Origin: Parachlorella kessleri
Taxonomy: Eukaryota > Chlorophyta > Trebouxiophyceae > Chlorellales > Chlorellaceae
Length of the DNA: 26,588 bases
NCBI GenBank assembly: GCA_001598975.1
Contig: BBXU01001418.1
Span: forward strand, 1-26,588
Direction of reading: 5' to 3'
Shown here piece after piece: positions 1 to 10,681 of this stretch. The notes under the pieces were generated by a model that was not told where the DNA came from, did no database searches, and saw nothing but the letters and a program-made list of their open reading frames with translations. The number at the start of each line of letters is the position of its first letter. Position 1 is the stretch's first letter. The position numbers were made by a program, and so were the translations under genes.

Positions 1-493
1 CCAACATCTTGCGGTGTCACGCTAACATCTGTTGGAATGTGTCTTAAGGCCACCAAGTCTCGTACTTTCCATCCTTCATCTGGGGTGCAACCATAGCCTA
101 AGCACCTTGGTAGCAGCTGTGCTGATCTAGACAATATATCTACTCAGGCAAGACTCAGGCGCACACTGCATCCCGTCCTGTACATACAGCTCAACTCTCA
201 CACCCTGTCCGCACTACCTGCCACCCATGCTAATATATGTCAATAACTCACCAACCTGTTGTGGTGTAAGTTGGAGCACTAGGTATGCTGCATGAACGCT
301 GCATATAGCCAGCAGGACTACACAGCCGCAAGCTATGTGACTTGATGAGTACCAACACAGCGGGGACAGAATGCACAGCACCAAAATTCATAGCACCCCT
401 TCACCTGCGTCGCTGAGTAGGGACGGCCCTCAGGGCAGGTCCCCCCGACACAGCATTACCGGTCAACCAGCCTGCCATGCCTTAACCCCCAGC
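1..493. other. Gene-free left flank, 3' side of the glutaredoxin gene
   Basis: I see no supportable gene here. It lies downstream of the minus-strand glutaredoxin stop at 494, so at least part should be its 3' UTR. No TTACA (reverse complement of TGTAA) was found between 1 and 493, so the polyadenylation site is not identified. The stretch contains copy A of a dispersed repeat, listed separately. The open frame at 371-790 crosses the glutaredoxin exon in antisense and looks like a shadow. Confidence 0.5.
127..252. repeat. Dispersed repeat, copy A
   Basis: This stretch aligns by eye with 24710-24839 in the same orientation. Shared landmarks in order are CTAGACA, an AGGCAA block, CTGCATCC or its variant, CTCAACTC, a CCCTGT block, CGCACTACCTGC, CATGCTAATA and a final TCACC. 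The core at 190-241 is the best conserved part. No open frame is maintained, so it looks like a non-coding interspersed element. No terminal inverted repeats or target duplications are evident. Confidence 0.65.
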
Positions 494-1644
494 CTATTTC
501 TTGACGCCTTCAAGCAGCTTCTTCAGCTCCCCGCTCTGGTGCATCTGGTACAGGATGTCGCTGCCGCCCACAAACTCGCCCTTGATGAAGACCTGCACCA
601 AGCACAACATGAACTTCAGGGACCGACCCACGGCTCCATTGTAAGGACAGCTTCATGCCAGCGCCCCTGGAAGCTAGGTCATTTTCCCATGGACTGTCCA
701 GGGGCACCAAGTATGTCCAGGTATGCTGGCATGCAGCAAAGCAGGAAGCTTGGGCATGTATGGCATGCCTCCATCTGCAGCCAAGTTTAGAGTACCATAG
801 CAGCATAGCTGCCACACTGTCGGCACCAATCAGGCATCCCCTTCAAGCCAAACCAACCTGCGGAATTGTGGGCCAGTGTGTGTACTTCTTGATGCCTTCT
901 CGCAGCTCAGGGTCGGACAGCACATTCCGAGCGCCAAAGTCCACATCTGCAACAATCAAGAATAGAAGTTTTAAGGGGGGATTCCAAGCAGAACAGCGGA
1001 AGACCGCCAGCGTCACATCTACAAAAGCCAACTGAAGCCCTGAACCAGGCCATCTGGCAGGCTACATTGCTGCACGCACAACTTCATCTCTGGGAGGCCT
1101 TTACAAACCTGGTACTCAAGCAGAACAGCCAGGTCTATGCCAGGGGCATGAGAGCTTCTGAGCTGCACCCCACATGCCACGTCCGGCAAACCGAAGACTT
1201 ACCATAAGCATCTAGGATCCGGCAGGCCATGTTGCTGAAGCCGCACATGGGGGCCTCTGGCACACCCTGCAACCAAGGAGCCGCGGCGCCAAGCAAGTAA
1301 GTTTTCACACAGCTGCAACTATCACATAACTACCCGATCGCTACCTCTCCATGTCAAAGTAAAACGCATAAACACAGCTGCGAAAAGCATGTCCGAAGAC
1401 TGCTGTCTTCACTGTGCACTACCTCTTGATGTATGGCTCACCATGTAGTTGCCCTCCCAGTTCCCACAGCCTTGCTGCGTACCTTCATGTAGATGAAGAC
1501 GTCGTGTGACTTGACGTCAGTTTCTATCTGGTCCACCAGGGAGCTAGGAGCCTCGGTCTTCACCTGTGGCTTGAAGTCGTCGTGGGTATCCTCGTCTATG
1601 GTGCTGTAGCCTCTCAAGGCACCTACCACGCCTGCAGAGTGCAT
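494..1644 (-). CDS. Monothiol (CGFS) glutaredoxin, mitochondrial type, GRXS15/Grx5 class
   Basis: Four exons on the minus strand are seen: 1644-1483, 1266-1203, 946-858 and 592-494 (stop TAG 496-494). They sum to 138 codons, giving 137 residues with phases 0, 1 and 0 at the junctions. The active-site motif CGFS is at residues 62-65. Downstream come [16 protein letters not shown], containing the cis-proline and glutathione-contact region, and [13 protein letters not shown]. Proteins of this class bind a glutathione-coordinated [2Fe-2S] cluster and pass it on in mitochondrial Fe-S assembly. Residues THDDFKP before the domain are typical of the plant GRXS15 group as I recall it. The sequence LRGYST just before this fits an RxY/S mitochondrial cleavage site. 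With ATG at 1644 the presequence is only about 13 residues. A further 5' exon spliced into TCTGCAG/GCGTGG near 1633 is therefore possible, but I could not find one with matching phase. It is head-to-head with GET4. Confidence 0.9.
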
Positions 1645-2038
1645 GATGTTGACCTAGGCAAGGCCGTGGGGGCAGCTACGTACACTGATGCTCCACTATC
1701 CCACCTGCTTTCTGCAGATGTGACAACCCCGCAAGCTGAACCCTAGGCAGCATCTGCCTGGCTGAAGTTAGTAGCTTGTTCATCCTGAACAGAGAGCTTC
1801 CTCTGTATCAAAGATGACTGCCTGGTTTGAATTAAGCCTGCCTTGCGGTCTTCACCTCACAAAGCAAGGTTTAAATGACAAGCAGGCAGGCAGCAGAAAC
1901 ATGGGAGCCGCGGCTAGCCGAGAAGAGCGACGACCAAAGCCAGGCTGGCACAGCATGACCACGGCAGGCAAGAAGGAGGGCGGTCAGGAGCCTTACAGAA
2001 GAGGTTTCTCATCTGTATCTATTTCAAATAATTCCGCA
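1645..2038. promoter_or_regulatory. Shared intergenic region between glutaredoxin (-) and GET4 (+)
   Basis: About 390 bases separate the two divergent start codons, so both promoters and 5' UTRs must fit here. No clear TATA box was seen. An arginine-rich minus-strand frame opens at ATG 1956 and could hold an upstream glutaredoxin exon carrying a fuller targeting peptide. Its obvious donor (GAG/GTGAAG) has the wrong phase, so I do not call it. Confidence 0.4.
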
Positions 2039-4733
2039 ATGGCGGCCTCAGCAGGGGTGCAAAAGGTGTGCCATGAACAGCTTGACGTTGTTGTGTGAAT
2101 TGCAGCCTGCTCACTGGACATGGGTGCCTCTTGCAGGTGCTTGCCAAGCTGCGCTCTAACATCGAGGCGGGCAACTTCTATGAGGCACATGAGATGTTCA
2201 AGACAGTGTACCACCGCTACAGGTCCAGGCGGCAGCTGGAGGACAGCTATAAGCTTGCAGAGGTGATCTAGGGCTGTGGTTGGACCCAGGGGGCCTTGGA
2301 CAGCAGCTCGGGAGGGTGGTGGGTAACCGTAAGCCGTGCTCCTCTTCACTCTACCTAGCCCTATTCATTTGTGGTGCCTCCCGCCGAGCAGGGCGTCAGC
2401 CAGGGCATTCTACACAGGCAGGCATGCCCTTGGTGCCATGCTTCTGACGTGCAGCTGTTTAATTCCGTTGCCAAGTGCGCCACACTGTGCCAGGAAGGGG
2501 CCAAGCTGCAGTTGGCGAAGGGCCAGCCCAACTGCGGGGTGGAGCTGGCGATGCTGCTGCTTGAGGTGGGCAACTGACTTTGTGGCACCTTCCCTTCTGG
2601 ACACTAATCCTGAACAGTACTAGAGGCGGAGACCTACAGCCCCAGCTGCAACGAGCCAAATGACTTCCTCTGCTGTGACTTGACCTGAACTGATTGCAGC
2701 GCTACAATGCTACAGAGTTGCCCCGCAGACAGCCCTTGCAACCCTGGTGGGATCCTCCTTCTGCAGGCCTACGAAGCAGACAACGTAGCTCCCTCCGAGG
2801 CTGCAGTAGAGCGGGTGCTGGACATTATCTCCTCCTTCCCAAAGGCTGGCCCCTCCGAGGGCTACGAGCCCCCAGTGGAGGACTGCAGCAGGCTCGCTGC
2901 AGCGGCTGTCAAGTGGCTGCGCAAGTGAGTCCTGCGAGGATGGCAGGGCGAGTAGACTGGCTGGCATGTAGTGTCGCATGACCAGAGGCGGTGCTGCTCA
3001 CCTTGGTTGCCTCCACGGCTGTTGAGTTTTCATGAAAGCCAGCGAGTACAGTATGATGCAAGCCAGCTGCACATCTTCCTGACAGCATGTCTCTTCCAGC
3101 CGGGCCTTGGTCAACAGCCCTTACCCTTGCAGCATCCTGTCCCCCCAATGCTAGCTGCCTTCCTCATGCCGGCCTGCAGGTGTGAGGGCGGGGAGCAGTA
3201 CATAGGTCGGGTGGAGCTGCAGCTGGCGCAGTACATCCAGGCAGTGCTGGGCTGGCAGGGGCTGGGCTACGCTCTGCCCCACTTTGCGCAGGCGGGAGAC
3301 ATGGCCCCCCTAGCAGCAGGCAAGTAGGGCAGGGTGCTCTTACTTTGCTTTGCTTGTTGATCAGCGTCATGTCGACAAATGGATTGTGAGGCTGCAACTG
3401 AATTGCACACCCGCTTGACAACCAGTCAACTTTGGTGATGTTGCCTGGTGGGTGGAGGTGCTTGCATGAGTGTCGCCACCTCGTGCACCTAGCTGCCTGC
3501 AAGCTTCTTCTCTCCTTCAGTGACTATTGTTTGGTGTTGCACCTGTTACATGCAGCGGTAGCAGACGCCGCCTCGCATGGGCTCCCGCACGAGGAGGACT
3601 TGTTCCTGGCTAGGTGTGCGTTACAAGCAGCCATCACAGGGCCACCCTCCCAGGTACAGCCCATCTCGACTTTAAGCATGGTGGTAACCTCTCATCTAGA
3701 GTGGGTTTGGGAATCTCGTGCATGCTTGCAGAACTGCAACCAGGTAGGCATGGCACTTATTGATTCCCGTCCTGACAGTTCCCTGCCAGGGCTGGATCTA
3801 GGAGTTGCCTCTGGTACAGGTGGCAGGCAATGCTGAAGAGAAAGGAGGTAGGGACGTATGTACTGACAGGGTTGTATGCACTGATGCTGTAGGAAATGCA
3901 TTGGTCTGTGGTGCCGTGGGGGGGGGGGGGGGGTGTCAGGATGTCAAGTAATTGATTGATAAGCCTGATTGCAACTGCTGCTCGGGGGTCTTGCCTGACT
4001 CTTTGAGCCGGGAGGTCTCTTTCAGAGACAAGGACACGTGGAGAAGCAGGTGGGGCAGGAATTGTAGTAGAGAAGAAAGGCGACTGCATTGGGTGTGAGC
4101 AGCTAAGAACCTACAGGTAGTGAGTGTCCCTTGCTCCCAACAAGCATTGTCGTGGCGCTCTTTGGTCGTTTGTGGACACCAAGCAGCACCACAGCTTGTT
4201 ATGCAGGCAGTGCAGCAGTTGAAGGCGGCAATTAAGCTATTATCAGCCTATGAGGAGGTGACAGGCCGGGGGCTGCCGGACACTCCCCTGATGCACTTCA
4301 TCAACTTGTATTTGGAGGTGAGCTCCTCATGCCATTAAGGTCCTACAAGGTCCTCTCCCCGGCAACCGTAGCTGAACAGGCAGCGGACAGGTTCTTGTCA
4401 GTGGCGCAGTCGTCTGGAGCGTGGGATAACCTAAGCCCGACTTGGTCGTTCCATACACTTTGTGCGCTGACCTAGCAAGCAAAGATTCCGAGACAGAACG
4501 CCTCAGGCGATCATAAGCCCCCCTTGCAGGCACTCCAAAGGAAGTCTGAGCCTCTGTCGCAGCTGCTACTCCAACGGTATCGGCTCAGCCTGGATCGGGA
4601 TGCCACGCTGTGGGCCTTAGTCATGAAGGCCAGGGCGGCACACCTGCCAGCTGCACCCCCAGCCGGCATGGGCGGGCTATTTGGCGACATATTTCGGATG
4701 CTGGCCCCGCCGCCGGCTCCCACACCTGCTTGA
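2039..4733 (+). CDS. GET4: GET4/TRC35 homologue, tail-anchored protein targeting factor
   Basis: Eight exons: 2039-2065, 2137-2262, 2494-2565, 2767-2924, 3180-3319, 3556-3653, 4207-4317 and 4530-4733. They total 936 bases, or 311 residues, close to human GET4 (327). Start ATG 2039 gives MAASAGVQK, which runs directly into VLAKLRSNIEAGNFYEAHEM and the YHRY motif, the family's most recognisable block. Further matches are the helical-repeat segment GQPNCGVELAMLLLEAYE, then HEEDLFLARCALQ and LPDTPLMHFINLYLE. The C-terminal GGLFGDIF parallels the family's GGLLGN tail. Get4 is an alpha-solenoid adaptor that, with Get5/Ubl4A, transfers tail-anchored proteins from Sgt2/SGTA to the Get3 ATPase in the cytosol. 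Intron 5 (3320-3555) begins with GC rather than GT. An alternative GT donor five bases on, with acceptor at 3524, also stays in frame but adds about 15 residues relative to the family. Exon 7 is separated by a 553-base intron holding a G tract. Confidence 0.92.
3918..3933. repeat. Poly-G tract (16 G) in GET4 intron 6
   Basis: Sixteen consecutive G on the plus strand inside the intron 3654-4206. This is a mutable homopolymer, and its length in an assembly may be inaccurate. Confidence 0.95.
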
Positions 4734-5106
4734 GGGATGAGCGGGTTTCGGCGAGTTTCTGCAGTGGTGAGCCTGCTTGCAATCGGTGTTGCAGCTCAGC
4801 GGAGTTGTCAGACTTGTTTGCAGTCAACAGTGTGGCTTGCAGTCAACAATACGGAAATTGAGGCATGCAATGGCGCAAGCCTGGCAGCCAGGACTAACAG
4901 CCTCAGGCAAGGCATCATACAGCTGGTAATAATTGTAGGCAAAGGAGTACGCTGCAAATAAAACACAAGAAGATTTGCACACTCGTTGCCAGACTGAGAC
5001 TACCCATGCACAAAGAGGGGAACCTCGTCAGAAGTAACCAGGGCCTCCACTTCTCCAACCCATCCCTAAAGAACAGACAGCATGCCTCGCCTCGGTGCAG
5101 CGTGCA
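4734..5106. other. Convergent 3' flank between GET4 and the small minus-strand gene
   Basis: No supportable gene is seen. An AAATAAAA stretch near 4955 could serve polyadenylation of GET4. The first plus-strand TGTAA lies at 5278-5282, already inside the opposing gene's intron, so the two 3' ends may overlap. Confidence 0.4.
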
Positions 5107-5593
5107 TCAGAAGCCTCTTCTGCCGCGATTTACTCTTTTCCCCTGCTGATTGAAGAGGTTGTTGAGCGCCTCCCCAATTGAGCTGCAAGGCAAGGGTGTT
5201 TTTTGTTATGTCCAACCGTGTATGTCTTTTCATGACAGGCAGGCACCTGCGCTTTGCTGCAACAAAGCAGGAAAACTGTAAATGCGTCTAACCTTTGCTC
5301 TGCTAACTACGCAGCTGGCATCTGTCACCTGCATTCCATCCTGCGTCGTTCCGACCAAAGCCATAAGCGCACCTCAGGGTTCGCTGGATGTTCCAGCGCC
5401 ACTCGGCAGGGAGGGGTCTCAACAAGGCCTCCCCAATGCCGGCCCAAGGGTGCTCGCCAACAGGAGCAACGCCTGTCTGACCGGACCTTACAACAGTCTT
5501 TGTGCTTGTGCTCTTGTTCTTCTTGTACTCATCCGTGCTCATGGCTAGGGGTTTAGAGCCGCCCCCCTTGCTGCGAGGCAGCCTTGCCGACAT
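5107..5593 (-). CDS. Small basic protein of unknown function (about 98 residues)
   Basis: I do not recognise this protein. The proposed model has two exons, 5593-5373 and 5182-5107, joined at a clean GAG/GTGCGC donor and a CCTTGCAG acceptor in matching phase. It gives 98 residues ending NRGRRGF before a TGA. The N-terminus MSARLPRSKGGGSK is basic and is followed by the lysine-rich stretch DEYKKNKSTSTK. The second exon encodes SIGEALNNLFNQQGKRVN, likely helical. No membrane segment is obvious. A second model splices out 5491-5384 (donor GTT/GTAAGG), also in frame, shortening the protein to 62 residues and leaving an 11-base exon. A CAG acceptor ten bases before the ATG suggests an intron in the 5' UTR. 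The gene is convergent with GET4 and divergent from MRS2. The matched splice phases are the main reason to believe it. Confidence 0.5.
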
Positions 5594-6154
5594 ACTGCCT
5601 GCGAGGCTGCAAAGGGCTCAAAGTTGGAAGTGCAGTGTCCCTGCAAGTGTCAGGGCTATGCTGTGTGAGATAGGCCTGTGCAGCCTTTCCACGTATTTGC
5701 CTTTTGTCTGGAGCATTTCTCACCTGTAGAAGACCACAGGGAGTCAGTAATGTACAAACCCACTGTCAAGGCGCCGCAGGAAACTATTCCCCTAAAAAGA
5801 ACTCTGCATGAAAGGTGCAACAATCACAACGCAGTCACTCACTAGTTCGTTTTAGGCGATTAGGGTGTGTCTTAGATTGCAATGTGGTCAAACCACCATG
5901 CAAATCACCTAGCCAGCGGACCTGTGCCAGGCTGGAAGCAAAGCACCGAAAGCACTATCTGCCGATCCCCCTGCACCAAGCACGAATTCTTCCACTTCCC
6001 TGGTACTCTAGACACAGTACCGTCTCAGCCTTTGACTCAGTTGATCGCTTTCTCGGCCGTGTAAGGGTGGTAGAAACCGACTGCTGAGTGGAAGCGGCCA
6101 ACAACATGCAGCCCTGAGCGCCACGCATTCTGGTCAGCGAGGCAGCATAGCACT
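5594..6154. promoter_or_regulatory. Divergent intergenic region, small gene (-) / MRS2 (+)
   Basis: About 560 bases lie between opposed start codons, presumably holding both promoters and 5' UTRs. The likely 5' UTR intron of the minus gene occupies about 5725-5607, with donor CAG/GTGAGA and acceptor TTTGCAG. Open frames at 5815-6087 and 5882-6064 show no family resemblance and are not called. Confidence 0.4.
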
Positions 6155-9100
6155 ATGTTGCACCGGCCTCCTGCAGCAGCTCCCCATCGGCCTGCTGTCC
6201 TGCAGCGGTCCCGGCTGAGACCTGGCGAAGAGGGCAGGCTCTCTTACACTCGGGAGCAGCAGCAACTAGGAAGGCGACGAAGGCAGCAGCGAGGTGACCT
6301 GAGGTGCCGGACGGTGGAGCCTGGTAGCCTGGTGGGACCGACAGGCGCCTTCGTGCGCGGCCGCGGCCTGCCAGCACTAGGGCCACAGCCTGGCAGTGCA
6401 GAGACACACACTGTCACTCCTGCCTCTGCCCAAAACGGCGCCTCGCCCACAGAGACGTTCCAACAGCTGCGGCAAGCCGCGCTAACCTCGCTGGACTTCG
6501 CATACGATAACGCTGACGAGAGCTCCGACTTTGATGACTCACAATACGACCAGGATGAGCTCACGTCTGATACGCCAGGGGGCCCTGCACCGGTGGCTGG
6601 GCGGGCCATCTACGAGGTGCGTTATGGAGGCCCGCGTGCCTGCTTGCTTTGGCTTGATGTACCCAGGCATACCACCGGTTTATGCACAGCGCTAAGCCTG
6701 CTCTGCTTTTTATTTTGTGATAGCAACACTCTATCAACTGCACACATTAAGAAGCGCTACTTGAGGTGTTGAGGCAGATGAACCGTGCTTGGGTCTGCGC
6801 AGCTCACAGTCCCATACTTGTCGAAGCATGAGAAACTTTCCCCCACGCTCCCTCTCCTGCAGACCTTGCGCATTGACCAGTCAGGGAAGACGCGGCGAGT
6901 CTATGTCAAGCGACGAGACCTGATCAGGGCCCACGGGCTGCAGCCCCGTGATTTGAGGCGGGTGGACCCCTCGCTATCACCTACCAAGCAATCACCCAAT
7001 GTGACCATAAAGGAGGAGTGCGTACTCATCAACATCGGAGGCATCAGGTAGGGGCCAAGCATGTGGAGACTTGGTGGTGTAAGGCGGGGGGAGGTTCATC
7101 ATGCGCTCCACGTAACCGATTCCATTTTATTGGGGTGTCCTGGGTGGCACCCAGGACACCCAACGTTCATCAGCCAGATCAGGATCAGTGGGATGACTGT
7201 GGTCAGGTTGTGCCAGGCGAGCGGTTGTAAGGAGTCTGCGAGAGTTGCTTGCTGGGGAAGAAATGTGAAGGCGTTGAGCCGAGCCTAAATCACAGCAGCT
7301 GCTCTTGCTGCTGCAGGGCTGTCATCACGGCTGACAAATGCTTGCTGTTTGAGCCCAGTAGCCCCTCATCTCGCAAATTCTTGGAGACTGTGACCCCAAA
7401 GCTCATGGCATCAGCAGCCTTGCGGGTCAGGAAGGTATGCTGGGAAGGGGAGGGTGCTTTTATGTCAATACCTGCATGCTGGGGCATCATGTCTTTCAGC
7501 TGGGTGAAGGTGTTGCGCGGTGAGTAGCTGGACCCCAAATGAGGCAGTATTATATGCCAGGGGGGGTGGTTGCAACAGCCTTGTATGTATGTGCCAGCAA
7601 TGGAGCTCATGCAGGAAGCGAGCCCAGTTACTTACTCTCAGTGGCATTCTAGAGAGCTGGCTTCTAGTCTGTACCATGGGTCTGGACGCTGCACCTTGCA
7701 GGTTGTTCTTATTGTGGATGGCCCCAGGGAGTGCATATTTGTATCGTCTGTGCAGTTAGTGTGGCATGCCTTCTCTGCAGGGAGCCTTTGAGGCCCGGCA
7801 GGAGTCGCGTCGCGAGGGTGGGGCGCGTGACCGTAATGGCCGAGGCCGTGGCACTAGCAGCTATGATGAGTTTGACAACCAGGAGGACCGCATCTTCCCC
7901 TTTGAGCTTGAGCTGGTCGAGGGCGCCCTCATTGTGGCAACAGGTGTGCGTGCTCGCAGGTTGCTGAGCACTCTGCATTCCGGTTTGCTTCCTCAGCACA
8001 GGCAATAGTGGCGGATACCCTGTGGCTAACTAGTAACCTGTGCAGTGAGGTGCACTCGCTTGCAGAGAAGCCTTGCCATGGGTCGGCCTGGCAGCTCAGT
8101 CCCTGTGGTGGTGTAGCAGCCGGCTACTGACTCCCACAGGCAGAATCTTATAGGGATGCCTCAACACTTGCGTGCTTGCTGTGCTGCAGGCAAGCTGGAG
8201 CAAGAGCTTGTGGCAGTTACGAGGCGGGTGAGCAGCATGTTGCAGAAGCTGCCGCGCGAGATCACCCCGGTGAACTTGGAGGAGCTGCGACGCGTCAAGC
8301 AGGCGCTTGTGGAGCTGGAAAGCAAGGCCGAGAACCTGCGGTGAGTACTATTGTGCTCGTGTTTGTAGTGCACCATCTGCCTTCTAGCAGTATTAATAGC
8401 TGACTTGCTACTTGTGTGTCTGTGCTCGTTACTTGGTGGACTCAGGCGACAAAGGCCGGTGACCGCCTGGTACCAAATGCCAGCCTGTGGCATCCTTGTT
8501 GGTGGCCTAGTTTTGGTCTTTGTGCTGTCTAAGTCTTTGGGTGATAAAAATCACCTCGCCTGGATTGCAGGGACCTGCTGGAGGAGCTGATGGACGATGA
8601 GGATGAGATCCGCGAGCTGAACCTGTCCAGTCGGCCCAAGCGCGAGGAGAAGCGTAAGCAGCGGGAGCGGGAGAGGCTGGAGAGGGAGATGGAGCGGGAG
8701 CTGGCGGATCGAGGAGTCAAGTACGTGCTTTACGGGGAACATGATAAGATAATGTGATGGGAAGGTTGCGGGTGCGTTTGGGCTTGCAGAGAGGGGCTCC
8801 GGTGCTGGCGGGCGACTGAACAGTGGATCTAATGCGCCCTTGAACAGCATGGGAGAGTGCTTGCTGGGCTGGCCATGGTCCTATTCTCACTTGAGATGCC
8901 ATGAATTGTAGGCCCAGATGTGGCTGATAGGGGGGTGAAGTGGGTCTTCAAGGCTTCTGAGTGACATGTGAGGGGTGTTGAAGTCAAACCCCAGGTTACA
9001 ATATAAAGTGCACTCCTCCACTGCAGAGCTATTGAGGAGGCTCCCCACATCCCAGTTTCTAGCTCCCACGATGGTGTGGTAGCCATCGGCCCAACCTTGC

Positions 9101-10681
9101 TGCAGCCAACCAAAGCAACCAAGCCAAGCAGCTCAACCAGCAGCAGCACCTCTGTCAAGGAGCGCAGCAAAGATCGAGACAGGTGCTGCAGTCCATGCTC
9201 GGTGCAATAGCTGTGCTTATCAGTGTTTGCGTAAGCACTGCCTTACTTCCTTGCATACTCCTGTTGTCAAATTGGTGCTAAGACTGCCCCTGGAGTTTGG
9301 CGTCACTTTGAAACAATGCACCCTGACCAATCAGCATGGGCAGCTGTTGTTAAGAGCCATATTCGTCGGTGCTTATGGCATTGCAGGTCTGAGGATGAGG
9401 ATGATGGCTACCAGGAAGCCCAGGATGCCCTGGAAGAGATGTTTGAAGAGGTGGGTGCAGGCTTACTGTTGGACAACTTGTGAAAGGGCAGAGACTAATG
9501 GGGTGAGATTTTTAGGTTGCGCTCCTGGGGTGCAAGAGGAGGCGTCCTAATGGTGTTATTGGTGTGTCAGCCAACATACATCACTTCTCTGCAAAAGTCG
9601 TGAGGGCCAACATCATGGAAGCGGGGCTGCTGCGCGGCCGCTCTGAGCCTTGCAGGGCGGGAGTAAGCCAGCAGGCGTTGCACAGGCGACTTCCCCCAGT
9701 GGCTACTATTCTCACTAGGGCTGGGGCGCATTATGGTGGCTCTGTTCGACTGGCTGCAGGAGGAGGAGGAGCGTGAGGTTGAGGAGGTGGAAGACCTCCT
9801 AGAGTATTACTTGCAGCGTGCAGCAACCACGCAGGTGGGTTGTGAGTGGTTATACGGCACACCGGTTTGGAATAGGGCACTGGTGGCACTTTTGGTGCAA
9901 GCATGCCTTGCAAGTAAGATACGTGCTGCTGCGATCATGCAAGGAGGAAGCTCCCTTGTTTGCTTGGACTTCGTGTGTTGCATGGCAATTCTGCAACCGG
10001 GCTGAAGGGCTTGGCAGCTCTGCTCGGTTTTGGGGTAGACATGCAGCCAGCAGGATGAAGAGCACCACGAGCACATCTTTAGACGTCCATGCCACAAATC
10101 TGCATAAGAGTATTGTGCTAAGTCGTATGCCTGTGAGGTGCAGTCCGAAGCGGAGCGATTGCTGGCTGGGGCACGTGACCTTGAGGAGTCCATTGGAGTG
10201 TCCCTGTCAGCTAGACGGTTCGAGGTAGGTCTAGAGTATGTACATGCCAGCGCCATGCGACTGAGTTGCCCCGGTTTGCAGAAATACCCTACCGCTCTTT
10301 TCGCTTCACGGCTGAGCATAGTTGCTGTTCAAGACCCAGACGCTATTTTTACAGCCACCCACTGCCCCTGATTTTTCCAGTTCAAGGTTCCAGTCTCAAG
10401 GTTTATTGCTGACCCACTTGCCATGGATTGCTCTTCCCTGGTCATGGGGCCCCGTCGCCACTGCTGCTGTGCAGGTTAACCGCCTGGAGCTGCTATTGTC
10501 AATCGCGTCGTTTGCCGCGGCCCTGGGCGCCATGGTTGCCTCCATCTTTGGCATGAACTTGCGCAGCACGCTAGAGATGAGCGTCATTGGCTTCTGGGGC
10601 ACCACCATAATGATCATTGCGGGATCCTGGTGGATTTTTTGGGTGCTCTACAGGCATACCAAGCGGAAGCGCATCCTGTAG
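6155..10681 (+). CDS. MRS2/CorA-family Mg2+ channel, probably organellar
   Basis: Eleven exons: 6155-6616, 6863-7047, 7317-7434, 7781-7943, 8190-8340, 8571-8720, 9027-9182, 9387-9450, 9760-9834, 10144-10224 and 10475-10681. They total 1812 bases, 603 residues, and all junction phases agree. The diagnostic GMN motif is at residues 561-563, at the end of the first membrane helix (about 541-563). A second helix (about 573-595) and a basic tail HTKRKRIL follow. Upstream are RDLIRAHGLQPRDLRRVDPS, then LINIGGIRAVITADKCLLFE, IFPFELELVEGAL and ITPVNLEELRRVKQALVELE, matching the MRS2 soluble domain in order. Such proteins form pentameric Mg2+ channels in inner organelle or vacuolar membranes. The arginine/alanine-rich N-terminus, with almost no acidic residues at first, suggests a chloroplast or mitochondrial transit peptide. 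Spacing from LEYYL to LELLL equals that in plant MRS2 (47 residues), which fixes the exon 10 acceptor at 10143. It is longer than usual because of a charged insertion encoded by exons 6-8. Confidence 0.93.
7133..7161. repeat. Perfect 13-base inverted repeat in MRS2 intron 2
   Basis: The arms 7133-7145 and 7149-7161 (GGGTGTCCTGGGT and its exact reverse complement) are separated by three bases, GGC. Two further T/A pairs flank the stem after a one-base bulge. This would form a stable hairpin in the intron 7048-7316. Its role is unknown. Confidence 0.9.

Noticed and set aside
9807..10319. Minus-strand open frame of 170 codons
   Set aside because: Antisense to MRS2 exons 9 and 10 and the intron between them. 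The plus-strand exons are fixed by exact spacing to MRS2, and the antisense frame has no recognisable content.
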